A DNA stretch of 64,000 nt from Limnomonas spitsbergensis (lineage: Eukaryota > Chlorophyta > Chlorophyceae > Chlamydomonadales): NCBI GenBank assembly GCA_037349105.1, contig JAYJMM010000020.1, positions 366,001-430,000 on the forward strand, given 5' to 3'. Below are positions 19,978 to 30,000 of this stretch, one piece after another. How positions within the stretch are numbered: position 1 is the stretch's first letter; each line of letters opens with the position of its first letter. The translations under genes and the position numbers were made by a program. Below the pieces are notes generated by a model. It was not told the DNA's origin and searched no databases. It was given only the letters and a program-made list of their open reading frames with translations.

Positions 19978-22900
19978 ATGCTGCGCGCACTTGTGGTACT
20001 CTTGGCGCTCTCGCAAATAACCAACACTGCTGATGCGCGGCGCAGACCAAAAAGGATCAAGCGGGTAAAAAACACGCCAACACCCGACAGATCATCCCCA
20101 TGCCCTGACCCATCTCCCGCCCCCTCCCCACACCCACTCCTTCTCCTAGCCCCACCCCCTCCCCCACCTACCCCTCCCCAAACCCCGTGTCCCCACGCCC
20201 TCCCCCCACCTACCCACCCCCCTCCCCATTGCCGCCCCTGCCTCCGCTCCCGCCTCCCCCCACACCCTCGCCCCCGCCTCACCTCCCACCACCTACGCCG
20301 CCCAGGCCCCCACCTCCACCACCGGTTCCCAACTACTGGGAGGTGACCACCGCCAAGACCAACTGGGCGTTCCTGGTGGGTTTCGGAGCCGGAGCAGGAT
20401 TCATTTTTACATGCACCGGATTATCTGGGTCTATTGAGGGACTACCAGATGGCCAAACTCAACAGAGACAGCGGACGGTAGTCTGTCAGTTGTCTCTGTT
20501 GCTGGCGTTTCTGTTTGTTCTTTTGTGCTTGTTTCGGTTTTTGTTTGCGGTTTCCGCCTGAGCAATACTGATTAATCCTGTAAATCACGTCTTAAAGAGT
20601 TCGAGGCAGAGAGGTTGGAGGGGTCCCCCGGTTCCCTCTGCCTGGCTCGTTCGCAAAAGACTGTGGGCAGTTGCGTCAACTTCGTTACAACAACCAGCCA
20701 GTGTTTAATTTTCCATTGGCTACAAATCTACCATTGGCCCGATGGAGACCAAACCTAGACTAGCCTACGGCTGGCTGTTCAAGCAGGGCTGGTCACAAAT
20801 GGGGACTCCGGCCAGCAGAGGCCAGAGTGTAGCTGACATGTAGCTGAGTCAGGAAAAATGAAGCACTGCCACCCGAACAAACACCATCTTTTGGGATGCA
20901 CTGTTTGTGGTGGGGCTACCAGGCATGGGTGGATTATATGTGGGGGCCTGCCATGCGGCCACCAGAACGAACACCATATTTTGGGGAGGTCACTGTTTGT
21001 GGTGGGGCTACCAGGCGTGGCCAGGGACCTATGTTTAGCGGCCTGCCATGCGGCCACCAGTGCGGGCCATGGTGACCGCCTGGCAGGCCCCCCAAAGACT
21101 TTAGGCGGCCACTACCATTGCAGACACTATCTTTGGGAGGGTCACTGTTTATGGGGGGCCACCGGGTGTGGGGGAACTATCTGTGAGGGGGGTGCCAGGT
21201 AGTCACCAGGGCAGTCAATATATTTTGGCGGGCACTGCTTGTGGGGGGCTACCGAGTGTGGGGGGACTCTCTTTGGGGGTGTGTTGGGCGGCCAACAGGG
21301 CAAACATTATCTTTGGGGGGGGGGCAATGTTTGTGGGGTCCTACCGGGCGTGGCCGGGGAAGTATCTTTGGGTGCCTGCCAGGCGGCTACCAGAGCGGTC
21401 AATATCTTTTGGGGGGTCAATCTTTGTGGGGGGCTACCTGGTGTCTGGGGACTACCTTTGAGGGGCCTGCCAGGTGGCCACCAGGGCGGTCAATACCTTT
21501 GGGGGGGGCACTCTCGGTGGGAATCTACCGGGTGTAGGGGGACTGTCTTAGAGGGCTTGCCAGGTGGCCACCAGGGCGGTCAATATCTTTTGGCGGGCAC
21601 TGCTTGTGGGTGTCTACCGGGTGTGGGGGGACTCTTGAAGGGGCTGCACAGTAACCTTCTGGCCTGGATGTTGAAGGAATGAGATCCATTACGGGATTTT
21701 GAGGTTGTCTGAGGATTTACTTTCCGCTATAGCATTCTAAGGATGTTTTAAGGAATGTGATCCGGTACGGGATGTTGAGGATGTTTGAGGGTTTTCCCCG
21801 CTATAGCATTCTGAGTATGTTTGAAGGAATGCAATCTGCTATAGCATTTTTATGTTTTGAGGGAGTTTGGTCCGCTAAGGGATTCAGGGTTGAGCCTGGA
21901 TACAGGCCCTCTATGCCGCACCAGCCAACAGTGATAGTTAACGACCTTTGAGAATGTCTGCCTCTGATTTTGGTGCTGCTACTCCTGCTACTTCTCCTGC
22001 TGCTTGCCCCCCAGGATTCGATTCTAGACTGTGACAGCCCCAAGATTACAACACTGCTCGAGGTGGCGGATGCTGTCTTGGCGGCCTTAAATATCATTAA
22101 GGTGCGCCGAGTGGCTGCGGGAGCCCTGAGGGTATTGGATTTTGGATTGCCTTGGACCTCTCACAGGTGTTTGGCGGTTGTGGGTGGGTGGCTGGATGAT
22201 GTGTTGGTGGCCTTCAATAAAAAGAAAGTGCGCCAAGTGGCTGCGGGATGAGGGCAGTGGTGGCAGTCTCCTCGAGTGTCAGGAAGAAAGGCTGCTCCTC
22301 CCCAAATCCACGCCGCATCAGCGTTCTCTTTTCTTTCAAAGTGTCAAAGGCCCCAGGCACTCGCACAATTTTGCAGTTCAGAATGATTCCGGAATGTTGC
22401 GAGTGGCTTAGTTGTCCTCACCCTCCGAAGAAAGAAAGAATAAAATAAAGACTACTCCTCCGCCGAAGCAGGAGGCGTGAGAACCACTCGACCCACGGCA
22501 GCTCGATCCAAGTTGGTAGGATAGACCGCTCACGACATGCTGTCAGAAAGGTGTGCTGAGTGGCTGTGGGTTTGGGCTTAAAGTTCAGGGTTGAGGATCG
22601 CCTTGAACATCTTGATAATGCGGTGCGTGAGGCAGCATATACTGTTTTGGACACCTTGAACATCCAAGGTGCGCTGGCTGCTGATAAAGGGTCTTGGATC
22701 GCCTTGAAGATCTTGATGTCCTCAAATTGCTAAGCATTGTCTCCCCCCTACGGTATTGCCTTGGGTTCCCTTCTTGCACCATCTCCCACATGCATTTCAC
22801 TGACAATGGCTCCTGTTTCAGCTGACTGACACTGTCTCCCTTCTTGCACCATCTCCCACATGCATTTCACTGACAATGGCTCCTGTTTCAGCTGACTGAC

Positions 22901-25900
22901 ACTGTCTCCCTTCTTGCACCATCTCCCACATGCATTTCACTGACAATGGCTCCTGTTTCAGCTGACTGACACTGTCTCCCTTCTTGCACCATCTCCCACA
23001 TGCATTTCACTGACAATGGCTCCTGTTTCAGCTGACTGACACTGTCTCCCTTCTTGCACCATCTCCCACATGCATTTCACTGACAATGGCTCCTGTTTCA
23101 GCTGACTGACACTGTCTCCCTTCTTGCACCATCTCCCACATGCATTTCACTGACAATGGCTCCTATTTCAGCTGACTGACACTGTCTCCCTTCTTGCACC
23201 ATCTCCCACATGCATTTCACTGACAATGGCTCCTGTTTCAGCTGACTGACACTGTCTCCCTTCTTGCACCATCTCCCACATGCATTTCACTGACAATGGC
23301 TCCTGTTTCAGCTGACTGACACTGTCTCCCTTCTTGCACCATCTCCCACATGCATTTCACTGACAATGGCTCCTGTTTCAGCTGACTGACACTGTCTCCC
23401 TTCGTGCACCATCTCCCACATGCATTTCACTGACAATGGCTCCTGTTTCAGCTGACTGACACTGTCTCCCTTCTTGCACCATCTCCCACATGCATTTCAC
23501 TGACAATGGCTCCTGTTTCAGCTGACTGACACTGTCTCCCTTCTTGCACCATCTCCCACATGCATTTCACTGACAATGGCTCCTGTTTCAGCTGACTGAC
23601 ACTGTCTCCCTTCTTGTACCATCTCCCGCAGTTGACTGGACCCCTGGCTGAGACCTGTGTATCATACCCGACCTGGCCCCTCACTTACCCCTGACAGACA
23701 CTGACTCCTGTTTTTGCTGACTGACACTCTCTCCCTTCTTGTACCATCTCCGGCAGTTGACTGGACCCCTGGCTGAGACCTGTGCATCATACCGGACCTG
23801 GCCCCTCATTTGCCCCTGACAGACACTGACTCCTGTTTTTGCTGACTGACACTCTCTCCCTTCTTGTACCATCTCCCGCAGTTGAATGGACCCCTGGCTG
23901 AGACCTGTGCTATTCTTACTGAGCGAGACAACCCAAACAACATCGGGATGGTGCTCATTCAGAGGCTGGAAGAAGTGTCGGTAGGTGACCACTAAACCGC
24001 ACTGGCCATCAAAAGTCAACAAAATTAAATCCCGACTTGAGGGTACCGTAGAACCCCATAGACTTCGCTAAAAATAATTAATTTTCGGCCAGCGCGGACC
24101 AGCTGCGCGCTAATAATAATTCACAAATTGCCGCAGCGCGAAAGCTGAACTCGGGTTTTTTTCTTAATTGCTGCGCGATATGTCAACCAGGTGTCTTTTA
24201 TAACTGCTGCGCGGCGTTAATTTAAATTAAGTTCTATAATTTCGTCGCTGCACGACTGTTTTTAATTGTGTTTTGCTGGATGACGAAAAAACAAAGTAAG
24301 TTTATTTTGCTTCGAGGACCCTAGGTGGTTCTTCGGTATTGGTACCGGCATTGCCGTTATTAAGAGGTTAGAGGAGGCATCGGTAGGTGACTGCCAACAT
24401 GGCGATAACCAACAATTGGAAAGTAAATTTGAATATCATCAAACCGAAATACCGACATGGTCGTCATTCAGAGGCTGGATGAGGCTTCAGTAGGTCACTG
24501 CACTCTCCATCCATGTTTGTTAAATGGAATACAATTCTGACAATGCAGCATCTGCATGGCATTTGCATGGCATCTGCATGGCATTTGCATGGCATCTGCA
24601 TGGCATCTGCACGGCATCTGCATGGCATATGCACAGCATCTGCATGGCATCTGCATGGCATCTGCATGGCATCTGCATGGCATCTGCACGGCATCTGCAT
24701 GGCATCTGCACGGCATCTGCTCGGCATCTGCATGGCATCTGCAGAGCATCTGCATGGCATGTGCATGGCATCATTCAAAGGCCTGGTAAAGCATCCGTAA
24801 GTCGCCGCATTCTCCATCAATGATAGAAAACACGAAATGAAATAGTACCTGTGCAATCAAATAAATAAAACTAGGCAATCAGCCGATCTCAGCTTGGCGC
24901 GTATACTCCAATTAATAATGAATTTTGATCTGTTGCATGCGTGCAGCATGTACTGTTGTGTCAGCCGGAATTTATATGCCCCCCTCCGTTTAAAAAAAAA
25001 AAAACGGTTTATGTACTTAATGACTTGCACTGTAACCATAAAACGAACCATACAACGAAAGCTTTGCACAAATCCTAATAATATGAAATGATCTCGGCTT
25101 TGTGCTTGTCTTCCTCGATGCTGATCATTTGCAAACACGCGGGGCATGTACTGGTAGCTGATTAATAAAATAGAGAAAAATGAGCAGTGACCGATCTCGA
25201 CATGTCGTGTATCCTCCTTCACAATTTCTATGCATGCAGAGCATGTAGCTGAATAATAAAAAGACGGAAATAATGAGTTGCCAACCTGTGCATGGTGTTC
25301 CTTCTCCTTGTCACTGATCACTGCCATGCATGCAGAATGTAGCTAAAGAAATACCACTAAGAAGTAGCAGATATCAGCTTTGTGCTGATCCTCCTTCATA
25401 CGGTACTCATAATTGTCAGGCATGCATGCACCTGCAGGCCTCGGCAGCAATACAAAAAATTAATTTAAATTATTCAAAAGTAAATGATTGAGCCACTTTT
25501 TTCGGCCTAGTTTTCTCCTCCCTGAGGCTGGTCATTTCTAAGTGTACAGCATGAGGCTGATCATTTTCATGCATGCAACTTCAGGCCTCAGCTGCAGTTA
25601 ATATCGATGGCAACTCACACTTTTCGACCACGCATTGCATTTTCTTTTATTTTTGATCGTGCCGTGTCATAAGTCTTAGTTGCCTGCGTTCAGCATCCTA
25701 GTGCGTAGTGACTGATCCATGATTGACTGATGTCCATGCAGGCCTCGGCTGTAGTTAATACATAGAGGGAAATAAGGAGTTACCGACCTGTGCATGGTAT
25801 TCCTCCTCCTTGTTACTGATCATTTCCATGCATGCACCTGCAGGCCTCAGCTGCAGTTAATATCAACGTGTGGGATAATGCTGTGGTCAGGTGAGGTTGG

Positions 25901-28508
25901 GGCCTGTAAGATTCGCTAAACCATCTGTGAATTGTTTATAATTTTTCGGAGGCTGTCGGTTAATTGCCGGCTCGTGATATTCATTTCCAGTATACCGCCT
26001 GTAAATTGTGAAAATTACGTATATTGTGGAAAGTACAAAAATGTGCACAATACGTAAATTGTCAGTCAGTTGACTTTAAACTGCCATTTACCATTACATT
26101 GTCATTTACTGGTAAGCGCACGGAAAATGCCAGCAAATAAGATAAACGTCCCATACATATATATTGTGTCATAAGGCCCCAAGTAAACCTCTGGATGCCC
26201 CAGCTTGGTGCCAATTAAGTTACTGGGTTCCACTTATTTCCTAATTGTTGCATGGCATGCCCTTTAAAATCCCAAGACTTTATAGCTAACCCTTATAAAA
26301 ATTTCCATGTGACAGGCCCGGGAAGAAACATGTAACCTCCGGTCCTTCTACAATTCCGAACCGCCTGGCCCTTCCACAAGACAAAATGCCTGTCCCCGTA
26401 AAAGTCCACAACTGCCTGCCCCCTCAAACAAAAGCAACTGCCTGGACCTTCAAAGGTTTCAAACTGCCTGCCCCCTCAAAGGTTTCTTACTGCCTGGCCC
26501 TTCAAAGGTTTCTTACTGCCTGCCCCCTCAAAGGTTTCCTACTGCCTGGCCCTTTCCAAAATCTTCCCTTTCCAAAATCTTCCAAATTCGCCCCCTGAAC
26601 CGTGTTCTCCTAGCCCTTCTGCAGGGAGGTGAAGGCCAGGGCCATCGCCAGCCGCTTGTGCGATATACCATCCTATGAAAGCTGTTCACCATCGGCAGCC
26701 CAAGCCCTTGCGCTCAACCCTGACCTTTCAAAACTTTAAACTGCCATGGGCTCTCCCCGAACAGCTTCAAACTGCCTGGACCTTGTAAGGGAAAAAAAAC
26801 CTCAACCCTGCCCTCCTACCCCTTTGCAGGGAGGTTAAAACCCCTCAACCCTGCCCTCCTAACTCTTTGCAGGGAGGTTAAAACCCCTCAACCCTGCCCT
26901 CATCACCCTTTGCAGGGAGGTTAAAACCCCTCAAACCTGCCCTCCTAACCCTTTGCAGGGATGTTAAAACCCCTCAACCCTGCCCTCCTAACCCTTTGCA
27001 GGAAGGTTAAAACCCCTCAACCCTGCCCTCCTAACTCTTTGCAGGGAGGTTAAAACCCCTCAACCCTGCCCTCCTAACCCTTTGCAGGGAGGTTAAAACC
27101 CCTCAAACCTGCCCTCCTAACCCTTTGCAGGGATGTTAAAACCCCTCAACCCTGCCCTCCTAACCCTTTGCAGGGAGGTTAAAACCCCTCAACCCTGCCC
27201 TCCTAACCCTTTGCAGGGAGGTTAAAACAGGTGCCAGCTGCATGTGTGGCTTGACCGTCCTAGGCTATGTGCTCACACACTGCATGCAGCGTAGCCACTA
27301 CATGTATCCCTTTGTTTTCAGCCCTGGAAATCTTGACCCTTTTGCAGGGATGGAGTTTAAGGCAGGTGCCCGCTACTTGTGTGGCATGACCACCCTAGGC
27401 GACCTCTACACCAACTGAAGCCCAAACTCTTACGCGTATCCCTGACCCCTGTCTTCTCATCCCTCCCATCAGGAAGTTGAAGGCCAGGGCTAGCGACATG
27501 TGTGGCATGACCCTCCAAGGAGACCTATACCCCAGTGAGGCCCAGTCGCAGACCAAATCCTTTTGCTAAATCCTGACCCCTATCTTCTCAACCCTCCCCT
27601 CCGTGTACCTGAACCCTATTACATTAACCTTTTTGTAGGGAGGTGAAGGCCAGGGCCAACCGCTTGTGCGGCATGACCATCCCAAGAGATCTCTTCACGC
27701 ACTGCAACCCAAACCCTCATGCTCAACCCTGAAGTCTGACCCCTGTCCTCTCAATCCTTTTGCAGGGAGGTGAAGGCCAGGGCCAACCGCTTGTGCGGCA
27801 TGACCATCCCAGGAGATCTCTTCACCAATTGCATCTCTTCACCAGCATGCTGCATCAGCCCTAAATTTCACCTCAATGCACCTGAACACTATTATCATGA
27901 CATTATCGCAGGGAGGTCAAGGCCAGGGCCGGCCGGTTGGGTGGCATGACCATGCTAGAAGATCTTTTCACCCCTCTCATGCTGCCTTACACCTAAGGTT
28001 TTTAAGCAGGTCAAAGAGGATTGAGGCGAAGAGCTGCTTGCACAGCTGTATGGACTACAAATAGTGTTCCAGTGGTGTGAGATCCAGTAATGTTAGAGCC
28101 AGTCTCATGCTGCCTTCCACCTAAATTCCACCGCTTTACGCTTTGCCTTGCAACCTCTTCTCATAATCCTCTTGCAGGGAGGTGAAGGCCAGGGCCAACC
28201 GCTTGTGTGGCATGACCATCCTAGGCGATCTCTTCACCAGCCACAGCCCAAACCCTTATTACACGTTGAAACGCTCAACGCTTAACCTTTATCTCCTGTC
28301 AACCCCTCACAGGGAGGTGAAGGCCAGGGCCAGCCAGTTGTGTGGGATGACCATCCTAGGAGATCTCTTCACCAGCCGCAGCGCGGAGTTCCCGCTGGAA
28401 TTCACAGTCATGGGTTGCAACGCCACGGCCTACTTGAACGGGCCGTACGCGGCGCCGGCCATGGCGTCCGGAATCAACTTCAAGGCTTTCCCTGAACTGT
28501 GCTGCTGA
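19978..28508 (+). CDS. Secreted proline-rich (HRGP-like) protein, five exons
   Basis: Exons: 19978-20375, 22015-22101, 23882-23980, 25844-25890, 28313-28508 (TGA). Phases agree at every junction (0, 0, 0, 2), total about 275 residues. Start chosen at 19978 because it gives a good signal peptide (MLRALVVLLALSQITNTADA), then a basic patch RRRPKRIKRVK, then a 75-residue proline-rich stalk (PPPTYPPPSPLPPLPP), then NYWEVTTAKTNWAFL. Exons 2-5 add DSILDCDSPKITTLL, LNGPLAETCAILTERD, VNINVWDNAVVREVKA and QLCGMTILGDLF, ending KAFPELCC. Six Cys and one NAT sequon in a signal-peptide protein suggest a cell-surface or matrix role (inference). I do not recognise the C-terminal module. A one-base frame slip is needed in the C-rich part of exon 1 (about 20115-20140), either a sequencing error or a real lesion. 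Introns are made of boundary copies (separate entries). Confidence 0.55.
20376..20860 (+). other. Start of intron 1 of the proline-rich gene
   Basis: Begins CTG|GTGGGT. The proline-stalk frame stays open to a TGA at 20559-20561 with a hydrophobic LLLAFLFVLLCLF stretch, so a membrane-anchored product from an unspliced transcript is conceivable. Confidence 0.4.
20860..21645 (+). repeat. Degenerate tandem repeats, about 110-130 bp, in intron 1
   Basis: Seven or eight drifting copies with GGCCACCAGGGCGGTCAATA, CTTTTGGGGGG, GTGGGGGGCTACCGGGTGTG. Its relation to the exon 1 boundary is not clear. Confidence 0.7.
21670..21900 (+). repeat. Three to four copies of a repeat, about 65-90 bp, in intron 1
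   Basis: Shared words: AAGGAATG(A/T)GATCC, ACGGGAT(T/G)TTGAGG, CGCTATAGCATTCT. Further copies decay towards 21890. Confidence 0.65.
22102..22720 (+). repeat. Copies of exon 2 3' end plus donor in intron 2
   Basis: True end: GGCGGCCTTAAATATCATTA, AG|GTGCGCCGAGTGGCTGCG. Copies: near 22209-22249 (GTGGCCTTCAATAAAAAGAA, then GTGCGCCAAGTGGCTGCG), 22594-22632, and 22655-22690 (ACACCTTGAACATCCAAG|GTGCGCTGGC). All are out of frame or broken. Confidence 0.7.
22785..23625 (+). repeat. Highly uniform 70-bp tandem repeat, about 12 copies
   Basis: Unit contains CTGACTGACACTGTCTCCCT, TCTTGCACCATCTCCCACAT and TGACAATGGCTCCTGTTTCA. Only two single-base variants are obvious (near 23165 and 23404), so it is recent. 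The unit resembles the pyrimidine tract before exon 3 (CTCCCTTCTTGTACCATCTC). Confidence 0.95.
23611..23900 (+). repeat. 125-bp tandem copies of the exon 3 acceptor
   Basis: TTCTTGTACCATCTCC, then C(C/G)GCAG|TTGA(C/A)TGGACC and CCCTGGCTGAGACCTGTG, at 23611, 23736 and 23861. Only the third continues into the open exon. The first two diverge after GAGACCTGTG. Confidence 0.85.
23981..24800 (+). repeat. Intron 3 part: copies of exon 3 3' end plus donor, and a 12-bp array
   Basis: True end CTCATTCAGAGGCTGGAAGA, AGTGTCG|GTAGGTGAC. Copies at about 24363-24392, 24461-24500 (CATTCAGAGGCTGGATGAGG) and 24768-24800 (CATTCAAAGGCCTGGTAAAG). Between copies two and three lies GCATCTGCATGG repeated about 19 times (24543-24770). 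AT-rich sequence with GCTGCGCG words fills 24045-24300. Confidence 0.75.
24880..25843 (+). repeat. Gradient of exon 4 acceptor copies in intron 3
   Basis: About eight drifting copies of a 100-160 bp block with TGTGC(A/T)TGGTATTCCTCCTC, TGATCATTTCCATGCATGCA and GCAG|GCCTC(A/G)GCTGCAGTTA. Those at 25430, 25576, 25738 and the real one at 25844 still have the exon start; copies before 25400 keep only GCATGCAGA(G)CATGTAGCT-like remnants. Similarity rises towards the exon. Confidence 0.65.
25891..26390 (+). other. Start of intron 4
   Basis: GTGAGG donor, then AT-rich unique sequence with some TAAATTGT/ATACGTA words. Nothing else seen. Confidence 0.5.
26390..26560 (+). repeat. Tandem ACTGCCTGCCCCCTCAAAGG repeats in intron 4
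   Basis: About five units of 30-35 bp alternating CTGCCTGCCCCCTCAAAGGT and CTGCCTGGCCCTTCAAAGGT, then TTC(T/C)TA. Confidence 0.8.
26805..27232 (+). repeat. 43-bp array of 3' splice-site copies, ten units
   Basis: Each unit has CCTAACCCTTTGCAG|GGAGGT followed by TAAAACCCCTCAACCCTGCC. CCTAAC (branch-point-like), the pyrimidine run, the AG and the first bases GGAGGT of exon 5 are all present, so this is a tandem array of acceptors. Confidence 0.9.
27335..28312 (+). repeat. Longer copies of exon 5 5' part in intron 4
   Basis: Copies of GGGAGGTGAAGGCCAGGGCC with GTGCGGCATGACCATCC and GAGATCTCTTCACC start near 27346, 27470, 27639, 27766, 27909 and 28178, plus one far upstream at 26628. Each follows a TGCAG-like acceptor or its remnant. 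The true exon starts at 28313. The copy at 28178 is in frame with the real exon and open through it. Confidence 0.85.
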
Positions 28509-28880
28509 GCTCCGCCCCATTGGCAGGCTGAAGGTGGCTGTGGTCTGCATGAACACGATGGAGAATGTTGGCAGATAGAGCGCTGAGGTGCTCCAGCGGC
28601 ACTGGTGCGGCTGCGGCTTCTGGAATCAACTTCAAGGTTCTCCCTGAACTGTGCTGCTGAGCTTTGGCCCATTGGCGGACTGAAGACGGCTGTGGTCTGC
28701 ATGAACACGATGGAGGTATTGGCAGATAGAGCGCCGAGATGCTCCATCCAACGGCCGCGGTGCGGCTGCGGCTTCCGGGATCACTTTTAAGGTTTCACAT
28801 GGACGGTGTTGCTGAGCACTTTCGCAGGACAACGAGCCGTGATGCTGAGTTCCGGGATCAACTTCAAGGCCTTCCCTGAA
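28470..28880 (+). repeat. Tandem copies of the gene's 3' end, period about 150 bp
   Basis: GGAATCAACTTCAAGG(C/T)T, CCCTGAACTGTGCTGCTGAG and GGCTGTGGTCTGCATGAACA recur at 28470, 28620, 28775 (weak) and 28853 (weak). The first holds the stop codon. The AACTTCAAG|GT in copy two looks like a donor, so an exon boundary here cannot be excluded. Confidence 0.65.
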
Positions 28881-28904
28881 CCTGGTTCAAGAAAGAAAAA
28901 ACCC

Positions 28905-28990
28905 GTGGGAGCTACGCCCCGTGGGAGGCGTGAGAGTTAAAGAAACAGCGCAGCCTGGGCCGAAGCCACATCCGCGCTGTTATCATTACC
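28905..28990 (+). repeat. Dispersed repeat family A, copy 7
   Basis: A-rich run, then GCTACGCCCCGTGGGAGGCG, GAAACAGCGCAGCCTGGGCC, GAAGCCACATCCGCGCTGTT. The cleanest forward copy. Confidence 0.8.
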
Positions 28991-29171
28991 CTACATGCTG
29001 ACAAGCAACCTGGATCAGACAGCTGAGATGCCCCACCCGCTGATAATTAAACGTGCACATGTCATGCATGATGCTGAGAGGCACCCTTAGGCATGCTACT
29101 AGAATGCGCACTAGGGCAACACTTCTAATGGCACTGAGATGTACACTTCAGCATGGTACTGAGAAGCACAC

Positions 29172-29452
29172 TTGGGCATGTTACATGCTACAGCTTGGGC
29201 ATGTTACATGCTACAGCTTGGGCATGTTACATGCTACAGCTTGGACATGTTACATGCTACAGCTTGGGCATGTTACATGCTACAGCTTGGGCATGTTACA
29301 TGCTACAGCTTGGGCATGTTACATGCTACAGCTTGGGCATGTTACATGCTACAGCGTGGGCATGTTGCATGCTACAGCTTGGGCATGTTGCATGCTACAG
29401 CTTGGGCATGTTACATGCTACAGCTTGGGCATGTTACATGCGACAGAAAACA
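29172..29452 (+). repeat. 23-bp tandem repeat, about 12 copies
   Basis: GGGCATGTTACATGCTACAG followed by CTT. Because 23 is not a multiple of 3 and the unit lacks stops, it is open in all three plus frames. Confidence 0.95.
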
Positions 29453-29639
29453 ATTTTAGGGTACAAGCTGTAGCTTTTTGTGATCCTTGGTGCAATCTGG
29501 TTGCTCCTCGTACCTATTCTCGTGGATGGGTTTAGGGTTTACCCTAAAGCCTAGATCCTCAACTTCAATTTTAGGTGATGATAGTGGCAAGCATGTGCTT
29601 GGTGTAGGCCTTGTAGGGCTTGAGTACATGGTAGGCCAA

Positions 29640-29870
29640 TCAAGATTACCCAGTACGGCAGCATGGGCCCAAATTCTGTACCGTTTACGGTGCGCGAATA
29701 TTGCACCGTTTAACGATACCGTGCTGTTTGAACATCCTTTATCAGCCAATTTCTTTCAAGCCCGTCCATTTGTCCGCACCGCTCCGATGTCCGTACCGTA
29801 GCGTTTGTCTGTACCGCACCAGTGTCCGTAGCGTACCGTTTGACTGTACCGTATTTCCTTATTGGGTAAA
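29640..29870. repeat. GTACCGT-rich patch
   Basis: Many short GTACCGT/TACCGTTT/CCGCACC words in direct order. It could be a decayed transposon end with clustered motifs; no terminal repeat found. Confidence 0.4.
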
Positions 29871-29872
29871 CC

Positions 29873-30000
29873 TGAGGTCAATGACGTTACACCTCTGGGC
29901 TGAAAAGGCTCGGCAGCGTGGATGCCCAGGATGTCCATCAGTGAAGTTGGGAGAATGAAAGTGAAGTTAATAGGGGAAGGGGAAAGTGAAGTAGTGGTAG
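29873..30000 (+). repeat. Dispersed repeat family B, copy 5
   Basis: GAGGTCAATGACGTTACACC, AAAAGGCTCGGCAGCGTGGA, TGCCC, then a purine-rich tail (GGAGAATGAAAGTGAAG). Confidence 0.7.

Noticed and set aside
24464..24856. Cys/Met-rich frames on both strands (MQMPCRCHADA, CMASAWHLHGI)
   Set aside because: Products of the 12-bp GCATCTGCATGG array lying in an intron.
29053..29535. 160-codon frame with YMLQLGHVTC repeats
   Set aside because: Translation of a 23-bp repeat open in all three plus frames.
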